Shown: positions 1 to 13,563 of the stretch, piece after piece
Numbering within the stretch: position 1 is the stretch's first letter
Layout of the letters: every line of letters begins with the position of its first letter
Source: Voacanga thouarsii
Lineage: Eukaryota; Streptophyta; Magnoliopsida; Gentianales; Apocynaceae
Direction of reading: 5' to 3'
Assembly: GCA_026120185.1 (NCBI GenBank)
Contig: JANUWF010001213.1
Location: 1,240,001 to 1,304,000, forward strand
Length of the DNA stretch: 64,000 bases
Notes under the pieces: generated by a model
What the model was told of the DNA's origin: nothing
The model's input: the letters and a program-made list of their open reading frames with translations, nothing else
Databases searched by the model: none
Program-made: the position numbers and the translations under genes

Positions 1-2043
1 CCTAGATGTCTAAATCCGTCTAAGAAAGATGAAGAAAGCATGGCCATTGGTGAAGAACCATTCGGCCAAGAAGAAGAGAGTGTTCGGCCAAGAGAGAGAG
101 AGAGAGAGAAGAGAGGAAGAGAGTCCATTAGCATGCTTATTCATATCTATATTCATTAGAGGTCAAAGATTAGTGAAGATGAAGTTGTTTGAACAAACCT
201 ACCTTGAAGGTGTTCTTGAGCCTTCACAAAATTTCTGATTTTTTATCCAAAAGGGCAAGTTGGATTTTGGAGTTTGATGTTAAAAATGGTATGGATGGAC
301 TCACGGCGGTGAGTAGATGAAATCTGAAATTTTTGGAAGAAGTTTAAAGTAGTTTGGAGAGGTATTAGGCGAAAGAAAGGAGTAGGTGTTCTATGTATGC
401 TTGAAGGTTGAAGAGAATGGAGGAATTTTGGTTTGTGCCTGTCGAAATTCTGTGTGTGCAGTGGCCGAATTGTTTGTGTAGTTTAGGAAGATGATTTTTC
501 TGGTTTGAAAGGAAAAGGAAAGGCTGGTTGTTGAAATCCTAAAAGAATATTTTTGGAGATTAAATTTGGAAACAAAATATAGCAAGAATATCTTTGTTCA
601 ATGCAAGCTTTTTGGAGCTACTAAGGCCGAATTGTTGCTCTGTGTTTCTACTGAATCAAAACTTGTTGAAGAAGGTTAATGGTGGCTGAAAAGAAAGAGT
701 GTAATGGTGAAGGGAGGGTATGGTTGTTTAAGGGACATTTTATGGAAGGTTGCTAAATTAAGTTTGCTGGAATATTAGTATCCAATCAAGCAGTGATTTG
801 TTGGAGATATTTTCAGGCAACCATGTTTGATTTTCGTGCAGAAGCTTGGGGAAGATAATGGAGTTTAGTTCAAGGTTGTTTAAGAGTGTTTTGTGTAGAA
901 GAAAGATGAAGTTTCGGCCAGGGCTAGAATAGGAAACAAAGCTGGAAAAATTACTGCACAGAATTTCGCCATTGCTGGAATTTTCCTGGGCAGTTTCGGC
1001 TGCCATTTTCCAGCCAGGTTGCAGAGAGTTTGAAGGAAATTTCAGAGGCCTTTCATGGCTGGTTTCCGGCCTGCTTCATAGAGGAAAAACATGGCTAATG
1101 AGCTGGGAGAAAACTGGAAGAAAACAGCTTGGTTGAAGACCTCCAAAGCGGCGATTTCAACCGGAAATTTTTCTGGTTTTGCACAGCATTCGTGCAGCCT
1201 GATATTAACCAAAAAATTTCAGATTTCAAGCTGATAAAAAGGGCCATTATTCCTTCCTAAACGCTGCTAGAAAATGGCTGGGAATTTCGACACCTTGAAG
1301 GCACAAGAAGCTAGAAAAATTTCAATTCATTACATGAAGGAAAATGAACGTAGTTAGAGTGAAGTTTAGAAGGTTCACTAGGGGAATTAATTCTCTTGGA
1401 ACCTTCCCCATCTCTTTCACATTTTCGGTCCATAAGATGTCTTTCCCTTAGGCATTTTGAACCTTCAAAGCCACAGTGCTTTATTGAAAATTCTAGAATG
1501 AAATTGGCTAAAACAAATTTGTCCAATCTAATGAATTGAGAATTAGGAAAAATTAAAGATCAAGGAGGAATGAATTCCCTTAGGAATTGTTGAGTAGGGC
1601 ACAAGAATAAGATTAGAGTACTCCTATCATGTCTCCCCTAGGACAACACCTCTACCCTACTCTAAAGCACATAAGGCCGAAAATATCACTTCCCAAGCAA
1701 AAATAAAATTTAATCATGCTAAAACTCCAATGATGAAATTTGAACCCAAGACCACAAGAATTAATTCCAAAGCTCTAACCACTAGACCACAACAACTCTT
1801 ATTCCTATTTTCTCTCTAAAATATTTTTCCTATTTAATCCTCAAGCTATCTCCCTATTTTTCACCTCAAGCAAAAATTACCATTTTGCCCTTCTTACTCA
1901 ATAAACATGATTAAGCCCTCGAGACTACAACACACAAATCCAAAGCACATAAAATCATATAAAAATATATTTAAACATGCAATAAAATATGATATGCATC
2001 CCAACCCCCTTACTCTAAGGTTGGTTTCGACTGGGGTTTCACA
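1..2043 (-). mobile_element. LTR-type retroelement end, minus orientation, cut by window start
   Basis: Read on the minus strand, the sequence begins at 2043 with TGTGAAACCCCAGTCG, the kind of TG-C-rich start common in plant Ty3/gypsy LTRs. It falls exactly where the exon-1 sequence of YUCCA-like copy A begins. Nothing left of 2043 resembles the promoter or first codons found in the sister copies at 8.6, 48.0 and 52.2 kb, so the element has replaced or displaced them. Open frames here are short and unconvincing; a purine-rich AGAG run lies near 90-115. The other end and the second LTR are outside the window, so the family is unproven. An alternative is some other TG-starting repeat. Confidence 0.5.
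1730..1795 (-). repeat. tRNA-like (pol III box A/box B) segment inside the LTR
   Basis: On the minus strand a box A-like TGGTCTAGTGG (1779-1789) is followed by a box B-like GGTTCAAATTT (1736-1746). Box A fits the consensus closely; box B lacks the final CC. The distance matches that in tRNA genes and tRNA-derived SINEs, but the flanking arms do not fold into an obvious cloverleaf. It may be a decayed SINE head carried in the LTR. It is not a functional tRNA gene. Confidence 0.45.
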
Positions 2044-3597
2044 CGGTTCATTATGGAAACATCATTCATATGATAGCTTCAAGCTTCATTTGTCAAAGGA
2101 ATTATGCCAACTTCCTTACATGTTGTTCTCTTTCGATGCACCTGTATTTGTTTTGAAGTCTAATTTTATCCAATATTTGGATAACTATACCTCTCACTTT
2201 GAAATCAAGCCTATGTATAATCACCTTATTCAGTCTGCTTCGTTTGATACCCATGATGGAAAATGGCTTGCTTTAGTTGAGGAGAACACATCAAGAATGA
2301 TTAAGAAGTTTGTTGCAAAGTTTCTTGTTGTTGCAACTGGTGAAAATAGTAAACCATTTATTCCACAAATTGATGGACTTGATACTTTCCCTAGGAGGGT
2401 GATACATTCTTCGAGTTATAAAAATGGAAAAGAATATTCAAACAAAGATGTCTTGGTAGTAGGTTGTGGAAATTCTGGCATGGAAATTGCTTATGATTTG
2501 GCAAACAATGATGCAAAGGCCTCGATTGTTATTCACAAACCTGTAAGTTTTCGAACTAAGTATTAACCCTTATTTCAAATTTTTTTGTCTCATTTTTCTA
2601 ATATTTGAGATATTTCCCAATATGTTATTGTTCCATTGATTTGACATGATTTTGGGAAAAAATTATTCCCACATCAATCTTTTTACTAAAACATCATTTC
2701 GGTTATTGCAACCAATAATTTTTCTTAAATGCAATTACTAGAACAAGAAACATATAATTTTCTTTTTCACTATCTTCTGTACATTAATGCCTTTATAGCA
2801 ATTGTTGGTGTTTCAATATTTAAAGTCACTATAGAATGTCTTTATTACCATTTTCTCTATTAGTTTTTCAATTGCCTTATTTCTTTTGCACTGTATCTCA
2901 GGTGCATGTTCTCACAAAAGAAATAGTGAGACTCGGAATGATACTTCTGCAATTTTTTCCTTGCATTGTTGTGGATACACTTGTTCTCATGTTCGTGAAT
3001 TTGGCGTTTGGAAATGTTTCGGACTTTGGTCTTCAAAGGCCAACTGAAGGACCTTTCCATCTAAAGAAAACTACAGGGCGGTCTCCAGTTATTGATGTTG
3101 GAACAATTCACAAAATCAAATCTGGAGAAATTAAGGTACTTACGCAAGCGATTTTAAAATTAATAGTAAATATGTGCTGCGCACAATTTACATTTTTTTT
3201 TTCGCTTCACAGGTTCGCTCATCAATGACGAAGATTAACAATGGTTGTGTTGAATTTCCAAAACACAAAATAGAAAAATTCGATGCTATTATTCTTGCAC
3301 CTGGGTATAGAAGTACAGTGAGCAATTGGCTAAAGGTTCGCTAAAATTTCCTTTTCTGGAACTGAAAGTTAACTTGATGAAATAGTAAGTTGATTTCTTG
3401 TTGACTTATCTTTGTTTCTATTTGCACAAGATGATAGCTGCCGTTTCAATGCAGACGGAATGCCAAGAAAAATGAAACCTGCTCACTGGAAAGGCAAAAA
3501 TGGACTCTACTGTGTCGGATTTTCAAGCTCTGGGCTTTTCGGAATATCAAACGATGCAAAAAATATTGCCAAAGATATAGCTTCTCATTTCTTATAG
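2044..3597 (+). pseudogene. YUCCA-like flavin monooxygenase copy A, 5'-truncated pseudogene
   Basis: Exons inferred from splice sites and from the sister copies: about 2044-2542, 2902-3135, 3213-3335 and 3430-3597 (stop TAG). YUCCA enzymes convert indole-3-pyruvate to indole-3-acetic acid in the cytosol/ER, using FAD and NADPH. Recognisable signatures are the LHLSKELCQLPYM stretch, the VATGENSKPFIP block, the NADPH-site VGCGNSGMEIAYDL, and RPTEGPFHLK...TGRSPVIDVGTI. The start, the FAD-binding GxGxxG and the first 40 or so residues are gone, replaced by the LTR end at 2043. The exon-4 acceptor is shifted by G-to-A (CACAAG in place of CACAGG), which would move the frame by one. The usual ATGYR motif reads APGYR. 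Exon 2, with its two splice sites, is intact. The upstream in-frame ATG at 1907 lies in LTR sequence and is not the native start. Confidence 0.9.
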
Positions 3598-4114
3598 GAA
3601 GAACGACGATCAATTTAATAATTGGCAGCTATATTAGCTATATCAAGTAATCAAGAAGTGTCTATGTTTTCGTGTGTGTAAGGGGCAGAGAGAAGGAGAG
3701 TCTGGGGGGAAGGAGGGGAGAGAGTGTGATATCGATCATTTAGTATTTAAATTTGTAAGCAAAGTTTTGGCAATTCATATGATTATGCTCATATTATTTA
3801 TATTTTTTTTATGTTACTCATACAATAGCATTTTGGAATTTACAATTTTATAAAAATAACTATGGATGGCATGTCAAAAATAAAATTCTTAGGCCAAAAA
3901 TAGAGAAATTGAGACTGGCGACTCAATTTATTACTCTTCCAAGTACTTGGATTAGAAGTGAAAGACATTCTCAATATTATACCACTTTGAATCGGACTCT
4001 AATCCTCCAAGAATAAAATTTAGCCACGTTATATATATATTTTTTTATTTCAATGTAAAAGTTCGAATGGGAAATTTAGATAAGTTACTTTTCAAGTGAT
4101 TCATCAAAAACTTT
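3598..4114 (+). other. 3' flank/spacer of copy A, short form
   Basis: No gene. It holds the conserved 3' region of the repeat: a G-rich purine tract (3680-3727), then the AT-rich spacer. The distance from exon-4 stop to the next mini-gene exon is about 0.7 kb, as after copy C, against about 1.1 kb after copies B, E, F and G. A and C therefore share a spacer deletion of about 0.4 kb, which supports their common origin. Confidence 0.7.
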
Positions 4115-4555
<441 letters not shown>

Positions 4556-4557
<2 letters not shown>

Positions 4558-6123
4558 AAATGAAGTCATACAATCACTTGAAGCTTTATTTTGTCAAAGG
4601 AATTTTTCCAACTTCATTATTTGTTAATCCCTTTTGATGAATCCACATTTGTTAGGAAATCTAATTTTATCCAATATTTGGATAACTATATCTCTCACTT
4701 TGAAATCAAGCCAAAGTATAATCACCGTGTTTAGTCAGCTTCGTTTGATACACATGACCGAAAATGGTTTGCTTTAGTCAAGGACAAGCCTTCAAGAATG
4801 ATTCACAAGTGTGTTGCAAAGTTTCTTTTTGTTGCAACGGGTGGAAATAGTAAACCATTTATTCCAAAAGTTGACGGACTTCATACATTTTGTGGGACGG
4901 TGATTCATTCTTCGAGTTATAAAAATGGAAAAGAATTTTCAAAGAAAGATGTCTTGGTATTGGGTTGTGGTATTTCTGGCATTGAAATTACTGATGATTT
5001 GGAAAACTATGATACAAATGCCTTGATTGTTATTCACAAGCCTGAATGTTTTTCGAACTATGTATTAATCCTTATTTAAAAATTTTTTGTCTCATTTTCT
5101 TATATTTGAGATATTGCCCAATATGTAATTGTTCCATTCATTTGATATAATTTTGTGGAAAAAACTATTTCCACGTCTGTCTTTCTATGAAAACACCAAT
5201 CCGGTTATTGTAATCTATAATTTTCCTTTAATGCAATTGCTAGAACAAGAAGTGTATGATTGTCTTTTTCACCGTTTTCTGTACGTTAATGCCTTTATGG
5301 CAATTGTTTTTTTTTTTTTTGTAATAAGTAAAGTCACTATAGAATCTCTTTGTCACCATTTTCCTTATCAGTTTTAGAATTGCCTTATTTTTTTTGCACT
5401 GTATCTCAGGTGCATGTTCTCGCAAAAGAAATAGTGAGACTTGGAATGATATTTCTGCAATTTTTTCTTTGCATTATTGTGGATACACTTATTATCATGT
5501 TTGTGAATTTGGCATTTGGAAATATTTTTGACTTTGGTATTTAAAGGCTAACTGAAGGACCTTTCCATCAAAAGAAAACAACGGGGTAGTCTCCAGTTAT
5601 TGATGTTGGAATAGTTCACAAGATGAAATCCGAAGAAATTAAGGTACCTACGTACGCAATTTAAAAATTAACAGTAATTACGTAATACACCGAATTTATG
5701 TTTTTTTTTATTATCTTTTGCTTCGTAGGTTCTCCTATCAATAACGAAGATTGACAATGTTTGTGTTGAATTTTTCAATTGTTAAAATATAAAAATTCGG
5801 TGGTATTATTCTTGCAACTGGTTACAGAAGTACAGTGAGCAATTAGCTAAAGGTGCATTAAAATTTCATTTTGAGTAAGAGAAAGTTAACTTGATAAAAT
5901 AGTAAGTTGATTTCTTGTAGACTTAGCTAAGTTTCTATTTGTACAAGATGATAGTTGCCATTTCAAAAAAGATGGAATGCCTAGCAAAATGAAACCTACT
6001 AGCTGGAGAGGTGAAAATGGACTATATTATGCTGGATTTTCAATCTATGGTATTTATAGAATACCAAATGATGCAAAACATATTTCCAAAGATATAGCTT
6101 TTCATTTCACATACCAAGTTTAA
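4556..6123 (+). pseudogene. YUCCA-like copy B, pseudogene without its 5' end
   Basis: Coding similarity starts abruptly after the microsatellite, in the middle of exon 1 (equivalent of the WKKHSYD segment), and runs through exons 2, 3 and 4 to a stop near 6123. Lesions seen: an in-frame TAG in exon 1 (CGTGTTTAGTC, about 4728), loss of the intron-1 donor (CCTGAATG in place of CCTGTAAG), TAA and TAG stops in exon 2 (GGTATTTAAAGG; GGGGTAGTC), and a shift plus TAG in exon 3. The NADPH-site glycines are kept (LGCGISGIEI). It has no promoter of its own. Copy D shares the donor loss and both exon-2 stops, so B was already dead when the block was duplicated. Confidence 0.88.
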
Positions 6124-7040
6124 TGATCAATTTAATAATTGGTAGCTATATTTGCTATCTCAAGTTATCCGGAAGTGTCTATGTTCTTTTTTTTATGTGA
6201 GTTATAGGGAGGGAGGGAGAAACGGTGGGGAAGAGAGAGAGACATAGATCATTTCGTATTTAAATTTGTAAGAAAAGTTCAACCAGTTCGTTGATATATG
6301 ATGATATTATTTGTAATTTATTTATGCTACTCATATAATCTGATTCCCACCTTATTTTTAATTTTTTAATTGAAATTTGGACGGAAAAATGGTGAAAAAT
6401 ATGGCAAATCTCGTTTCATGGATTTCGTGCGAGTCATGAAAAGAAAAAAGAGCAAATAATGGTGTAGGAGTGAGGGAAAATATGAAAATCGGTTCTAACA
6501 TACATTATTATCTATATAGAATCATTAAACAATTAAGTTACCCTCATGTAGAGTCTTTTACATCCACAACATTAAAACGTTTTCCCATGAAATCATTAAG
6601 TTTCCATCTCAACGCATCATATTGAACTTAATCTTCTACTTGGCCTGGTTTAGGATCTTGACCACTGAACATTCAAAAAGGAAAGCAATGGAATTTCCTT
6701 TGAATTCATTCTAATTGTGAGAATATCCATTAGTTTGATTCTTTGATTTTCAATGCATTATGGAATTTACAAATAAAAAACTTTTAATTATGGATGGTTC
6801 AACAAAAAAAAAAAAAAATTCTTAGGCCAAAAATAGAGAAATTGAGAGGGCAACTCAAAATATTGCTATTCCTAGTACTTAGATTAGAAGTAAACGACAT
6901 TCTCAAGGTTGTACCACCTTGAATACCACACTAGTCCTCAAAGAATAAAATTTAGCAACAATATTTGTTTTTTGGAATGTAGAAGTTGGAAAAGGAATTT
7001 TACATAAGTTACGTATCACGTGATTCATAAAAAATGTTAT
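6124..7040 (+). other. 3' flank and spacer of copy B
   Basis: No gene seen. Contains a G-rich purine tract near 6206-6245 (runs of GGG separated by A), AT-rich sequence and short poly-A and poly-T runs. It matches the spacers after copies E, F and G, and contains the block deleted after copies A and C. Confidence 0.6.
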
Positions 7041-7400
7041 ACATTCCAAACAAGATACATATGGGAGAGGATGCGACAAGGTATAAACATGCTATTCACA
7101 TACCACACATCAGAAGACATTTTGTGGGAAACAAAATATCAGCCATATAGATCTGGCGCAGCACATCAATGAGCATTTAAAGTGAACAAACCATTTAATG
7201 TTTCTATTTGAATAGGATAAAAGTTACTATTGCAACAAAGATGGAATGTGCAAAAAAAAAAAAAAAAAATGAAACTTGCTCGCTGGAGTGCTGAAAATGG
7301 ACTAGACTGTAATGGATTTTCTACCTTTGGGCTTTTCGAAATATCGAATGGCGCAAAAAATATAGCCAAAAATATAGCTAATCATTTCAACTTAATACCT
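7041..7400 (+). pseudogene. Mini-gene m2: promoter-like sequence plus exon 4 with poly-A expansion
   Basis: Upstream-type sequence (7041-7200) runs straight into the intron-3 tail TTTCTATTTG and exon 4 (from about 7216). Exons 1 to 3 are absent. Within exon 4, where full copies read GCAAAATGAAA (codons for SKMK), there is a run of about 18 A (7252-7269). The remaining exon is recognisable to its end (ARWSAENGLDC, GFSTFGLFEISNGAKNIAKNIANHF). An AG acceptor is present just before it (AATAG). No start codon context suggests translation. Confidence 0.8.
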
Positions 7401-8309
7401 TGGTGCTATATATTTGCTTTCTCGTGTTATCAAGAAGTTTCTCTATTTTTGTGTGTGTTTGGGGAAGAGAGGGAGTGAGAGAAATTGGGGGGGAAGGTCA
7501 TTTATTGTAATAATTTGATAGCGAAGTTCTAGCGATTTTATTTAACTATGCTCATATCATTTATATTTCATTTATTCTACTCATATAATCGGATTCCAAG
7601 ATTCCTTGTTCTTTTTTTTTTTTAATCAAATATGGAAGGTAAACGGTGAAAAATGTGGTAGATCTTATTTCATAGAATTTATATGAGCCAAGAAAATAAA
7701 AAAGATGCAGCTAAGTGAAAAGGAAAAGATGAAAGTTAGTTCTAGAGTGCATTGATATCTAAATACAATCATTAAAGAAGTTAGTTGGGTATCATGTATA
7801 ATGTTTTATATCCACAACATTAAAACTTTTACCTTTGAATTCATTAATTTACTATCTCGTTACATCATATTGAACTTAATGTTCTACAAGGCCTGGTTCT
7901 AGATCTTAACCACTAAACATTCGGAAAGGAAATTAAAAATACCGTGGCAACAAGAGTTCGAAGCATAATACGGGTGGGAGGCTATAGATGATCCAAATTG
8001 CGAGAATATTCGTTTGCTTCATTCTGTAATTTTCAAAGCCTATTAGAATTTAAAAATTAAAGAATTAATTATGCTTGGCTTAACAAAATAAAAAAATCTT
8101 AGGCTGAAAAGGAAAAATTAAGTTTAGTGTCTCAATCTATCATGATTTCTAGTACATGGATTAGTGGTTAATGACATTCTCAATATTATACCACTATGAA
8201 TTGGACTCCAATCTTTAAACTACAAAATTTTGCTACATTATTCTGTGTTTTGCATGGGAAAAGTTCAAATAGGAAATTTGGATAAGTTACTTTTCAAGTG
8301 ATTCATCAA
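7401..8309 (+). other. Spacer between mini-gene m2 and copy C
   Basis: No gene. Purine-rich stretch near 7462-7497, then the AT-rich array spacer, including the block around GAACTTAATGTTCTAC and the 'actcaat...cattctcaatattatacc' type segment that recurs before every promoter copy. Confidence 0.6.
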
Positions 8310-8620
8310 AAACTTGGATATTCCAACAATGGTAAATATGGATGAAGGATGCCACGTGTCATAAATATGTTATTCACTGGCCACACATCAAAAGAAATTT
8401 TTATGGAAAATAGTATATCTGCCATGTAGAGCTGGCACAACATATCATAAAGTATGTAATGCAAATCAAGGTATTTGCCATGCAGAGAGGATTTTCCATA
8501 GCAGTTGGACACGTTTTCGGATGTCTTTTCCACTATAAATAACAAACATGCTATGCTTGATTTCCTTGCAAATAGCATATGGAGCAAATAATCCATCATC
8601 CCTACTTTGAAAAACAAGAA
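8310..8620 (+). promoter_or_regulatory. Upstream/promoter region of YUCCA-like copy C
   Basis: This stretch is conserved before copies C, E and F and, in shortened form, before every mini-gene. It has a G-box core CACGTG at 8353-8358, which E, F and the mini-genes lack (CGCTTG, CACTTG, CACATG). A TATA-like TATAAAT lies at 8534-8540, about 80 nt before the chosen ATG. Promoter function is inferred from position and motifs only. Confidence 0.6.
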
Positions 8621-10297
8621 ATGGAGCAAGAAACTGTTGTGCTGATTATAGGAGTTGGCCCTGCAGGTCTAGCAGCTTCAGCTTGCTTAAAAGCCCAAGA
8701 AATACAAAACATTGTCTTAGAAAAAGGAGGATTGTTGCGGTTCATTTTGGAAAAAGTATTCATACGATCGCTTGAAGCTTCATTTGTCAAAGGAATTTTG
8801 CCAACTTCCTTACATGCCGTTCCCTTTCGATGCACCCGTATTTGTTTCGAAGTCTGATTTTATCCAATTTTTGGATAACTATACCGCTCACTTTGAAATC
8901 AAGCCTATGTATAATCACCTTGTTCAGTCAGCTTTGTTTGATACCCATGATGGAAAATGGCTTGTTTTAGTCGAGGAGAACCAATCAAGAATGATTAAGA
9001 AGTTTGTTGCAAAGTTTCTTGTTGTTGCAATTGGTGAAAATAGTAAACCATTTATTCCACAAATTGATGGACTTGATGCTTTCCCTAAGAGGGTGATTCA
9101 TTCTTCGAGTTATAAAAATGGAAAAGAATATTCAAAGATAGATGTCTTGGTAGTAGGTTGTGGAAATTCTGGCATGGAAATTGCTTACGATTTGGCAAAC
9201 AATTATGCAAAGGCCTCGATTGTTATACACAAACCTATAAGTTTTCAAATTAAGTATTAATCCTTATTTCAAAATTTTTTGTCTCATTTTTCTAATATTT
9301 GAGATATTTTCCAATATGTTATTGTTCCATTGATTTGACATAATTTTGGGGAAATAATTATTCCCACATCTATCTTTTTACTAAAACATCATTTCGGTTA
9401 TTACAACAAATAATTTTTCTTAAATGCAAATACTAGAACAAGGAACATATGATTTTCTTTTTCACTTTTTTCTATATGTTAATGCCTTTATAGCAATTTT
9501 TGGTGTTTCAATATTTAAAGTCACTATAGAATGTCTTTATTACCATTTTCTCTATTAGTTTTTCAATTGCCTTATTTCTTTTGCACTGTATATCAGGTGC
9601 ATGTTCTCACAAAAGAAATAGTGAGACTCAGGATGATACTTCTGCAATTTTTTTCCTTGCATTGTTGTGGATACACTTGTTCTCATGTTCGTGAATTTGG
9701 CGTTTGGAAATGTTTCGGACTTTGGTCTTCAAAGGCCAATGAAGGACCTTTCCATCTAAAGAAAACTACAGGGCGGTCTCCAGTTATTGATGTTAGAACA
9801 ATTCACAAAATCAAATCCAGAGAAATTAAGGTACTTACGTAGGCGATTTTAAAAATTAATAGTAAATATGTGCTGCCCACAATTTACTTTTTTTTTTTTT
9901 GTGGCTTCATAGGTTCTCCTGTCAATGTAGAAGATTAACAATGGTCGTTTTGAATTTTCAAATGACAAAATAGAAAAATTCGATGCTATTATTCTTGCAA
10001 CTGGGTACAAAAGTACAGTGAGCAACTGGCTAAAGGTTCGTTAAAATTACTTTTTCAGGAATAGAAAGTTAACTTGATGAAATAGTATGTTGATTTCTTG
10101 TTGACTTATCTTTGTTTCTATTTGCACAGGATGATAGCTGCCATTTCAATGAAGACAGAATGCCAAGCAAAATGAAACTTGCTCGCTGGAAAGGCGAAAA
10201 TGGACTCTATTGTGTTGGATTTTCAAGCTCTGGGCTTTTAAGAATATCAAACGATGCAAATAATATTGCCAAAGCTATAGCTTCTCATTTCTTATAG
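8621..10297 (+). pseudogene. YUCCA-like flavin monooxygenase copy C, most complete copy, disabled
   Basis: Exons inferred as 8621-9236, 9597-9830, 9913-10035 and 10130-10297. The start MEQETVVLIIG is chosen because it lies just before the FAD motif GVGPAG and is conserved in E and F; an in-frame ATG at 8579 would add 14 residues. Both dinucleotide-binding motifs are intact (GVGPAG; VVGCGNSG), as is LATGY. Four lesions: one extra base at about 8721-8728 (AGAAAAAGGAGG) shifts the frame after VLEK; the intron-1 donor reads AT in place of GT (9237-9238); exon 2 gains a T near 9650 and loses a base near 9740, so about 30 codons are out of frame; exon 3 has an in-frame TAG near its start (TCAATGTAG). 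Exon 4 is open. Expected length of the intact enzyme is about 380 residues, the usual YUCCA size. Confidence 0.9.
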
Positions 10298-10807
10298 GAA
10301 GAATGACGATCAATTTAATAATTGGCAGCTATATTTGCTATATCAAGTAATCAAGAAGTGTCTATGTTTTTGTCTATGTAAGGGGCAAAGAGAAGGAGAG
10401 TCTGGGGGGAAGGAGAGGAGAGAGTGTGATATGGATCATTTAGTATTTAAATTTGTAAGCAAAGTTTTGGCAATTCGTATGATTATGCTCATACTATTTA
10501 TATTTTATTTTTGTTACTCATACAATAGTATTTTGGAATTTACAATTTTATAAAAATAACTATGGATGGCATGTCAAAAATAAAATTCTTAGGCCAAAAA
10601 TAGAGAAATTGAGACTGGCGACTCAATTTATTACTCTTCCAAGTACTTGGATTAGAAGTGAAAGGCATTCTCAATATTATACCACTTCGAATCGGACTCT
10701 AATCCTCCCAGAATAAAATTTAGCCACATTACATTTTTTTTTTTCAATGTAAAAGTTAGTATGGGAAATTTAGATAAGTTACTTTTCATGTGATTCATCA
10801 AAAACTT
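10298..10807 (+). other. 3' flank/spacer of copy C, short form
   Basis: Nearly the same sequence as 3598-4114 after copy A, including the G-rich purine tract (10380-10427) and the shared deletion. No gene. Confidence 0.7.
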
Positions 10808-11020
10808 TAGACATTCCAAGCAAGATACATATGGAAAAAGGATGCCACATGGAGTAAATATGTTGTTCTCATACACACATCAAAAGACATTTTATGGAAA
10901 ACAAAATATCTACCATATAGGGCTGGAGCAACACATCATACAGCTTTCTGTGTGAACAAACCATTTAATGTTTCTATTTGACCGAGATGACAGTTGCTTT
11001 GTTAACAAATTTGGAATGCA

Positions 11021-11021
<1 letters not shown>
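10808..11021 (+). pseudogene. Mini-gene m3: promoter-like sequence joined to start of exon 4
   Basis: Close copy of m1. The upstream-type sequence ends at the intron-3 tail (about 10971-10980), and exon 4 (from about 10987) is cut after some 35 nt at GGAATGCAA, where a trinucleotide repeat begins. Confidence 0.75.
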
Positions 11022-12341
<1,320 letters not shown>

Positions 12342-13199
12342 ATAGCCATAGCCAACTTGGAATGCTAAAAAGAAACATCTCATACCCTTCTATACAACAG
12401 CCACAACTCTCGACCCAAACAATTCACGTGACACTACCTGCAGATCATAACTCCAAATCTAACACCTATTACTACATCGATCATACTATAAATGCAATAT
12501 AACCTAGAGAAACTAGAATAGTGGGCATTCACCCGAACCGATAAGTTTCTCCAAAAGACCTAGCCCATAAAGAAAAAAGAGAGAAAAAAAGTTAGCACAT
12601 TTGAACTCCCTATACTTAAGAATTTCATTAATTCTACTTCAAATAACAATTCCAAACACCTAGTTAATCTTCTAAACCTTGAAAATCAGCTAAACTCCAC
12701 TCTTTCAACAAAATCAGAATTGAACGCAATCTTGCTGCAATGATCAAAATAGCCATTCTTGTAGACTATGAAAATCAGCCCAACTCTATTTTTTGTCAAA
12801 GTTAGAACAAAAAGTCTTCTCTTTTTTCCTTTTTAATTCAAAGATTCAAGATGCGAATAGACCAATAATCTACAAGTTAATGAGGCCAACAAGATTGAAT
12901 CTTTTAGAGTTTTCAAGTAAAAATAGAACTCATACAGTCACATATCGAGCCATGGGAGAGTGATGTACTCAAAATCCAAATGCAAGGGAAGCCCTCTATA
13001 TTTTGAATTTCAATCGGTCATCAGAATGAGTATCTTGCGAACTTTTCCAGAAAAGAGGTGTCTCTGAGCTTTCCCATATGATTTTGTACGATTTTTTATC
13101 AGCAGCAGTAGCACATTCTATTGTTTTTCTTTTTGTTTTCGATTTTGAAGTATAAAAGTGTGTCTCTATTGTAGCATGAGAAAAATGAAAGTGAAATCG
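12342..13199. other. Unassigned sequence between copy D and the copia element
   Basis: About 0.86 kb that matches no array sequence. A minus-strand open frame at 12996-13280 overlaps the copia LTR and shows no recognisable domain. The stretch continues across the copia insertion into 18541 onward, as the AAAGT target-site duplication shows. It is probably part of an older mobile element. Confidence 0.4.
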
Positions 13200-13204
13200 A
13201 AAGT

Positions 13205-13499
13205 TGTTATGAGTTAGTAGAGAATCCACTAATTCTATCAGTGGATATGGATGTCCACCATTAAGAGTTAGTGGAGACACTACTAATACATTAGTGGAAA
13301 TAGATAATGAATTCCACTAAGAAAGCTCTATAAATAGAGCTCTTCCCAAGCTTGAAAGATATACCATTTTGTGAGAGAATTGTTAAAGAAAATTGTGAGA
13401 GAAATGAAAGAAAGAAGTTTGAAGAAATTCTTGTGTAAATAATAGTTAGAGATCTATTGTGTATAGATTTTATTCTAACACTGCCAAAATTTCATAACA
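13205..13499 (+). repeat. 5' LTR of the copia element
   Basis: 295 bp. It contains TATAAATAGAGC about two-fifths of the way in, a likely promoter element. Compared with the 3' LTR it has 24 extra bases near the start and, by hand count, about 16 substitutions over 271 aligned positions (roughly 6%). Confidence 0.93.
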
Positions 13500-13563
13500 C
13501 GTTATCAGCACAAGTCTCTGTCGTTACAAAAGCCAAAAGACAGGTATGCATTTATTGATCCCT

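Noticed and set aside
1907..2043. ATG at 1907 as start of a 219-residue YUCCA-like protein
   Set aside because: The first 46 or so codons lie in the LTR end; sister copies show a different native start and FAD motif.
2836..3228. A 130-residue frame starting MSLLPFSLLVFQ as an independent hydrophobic protein
   Set aside because: Its first part is intron 1 and its end runs into intron 2; only the middle is exon 2.
12996..13280. Minus-strand frame of 94 residues as a gene
   Set aside because: It crosses the exact boundary of the copia LTR insertion.
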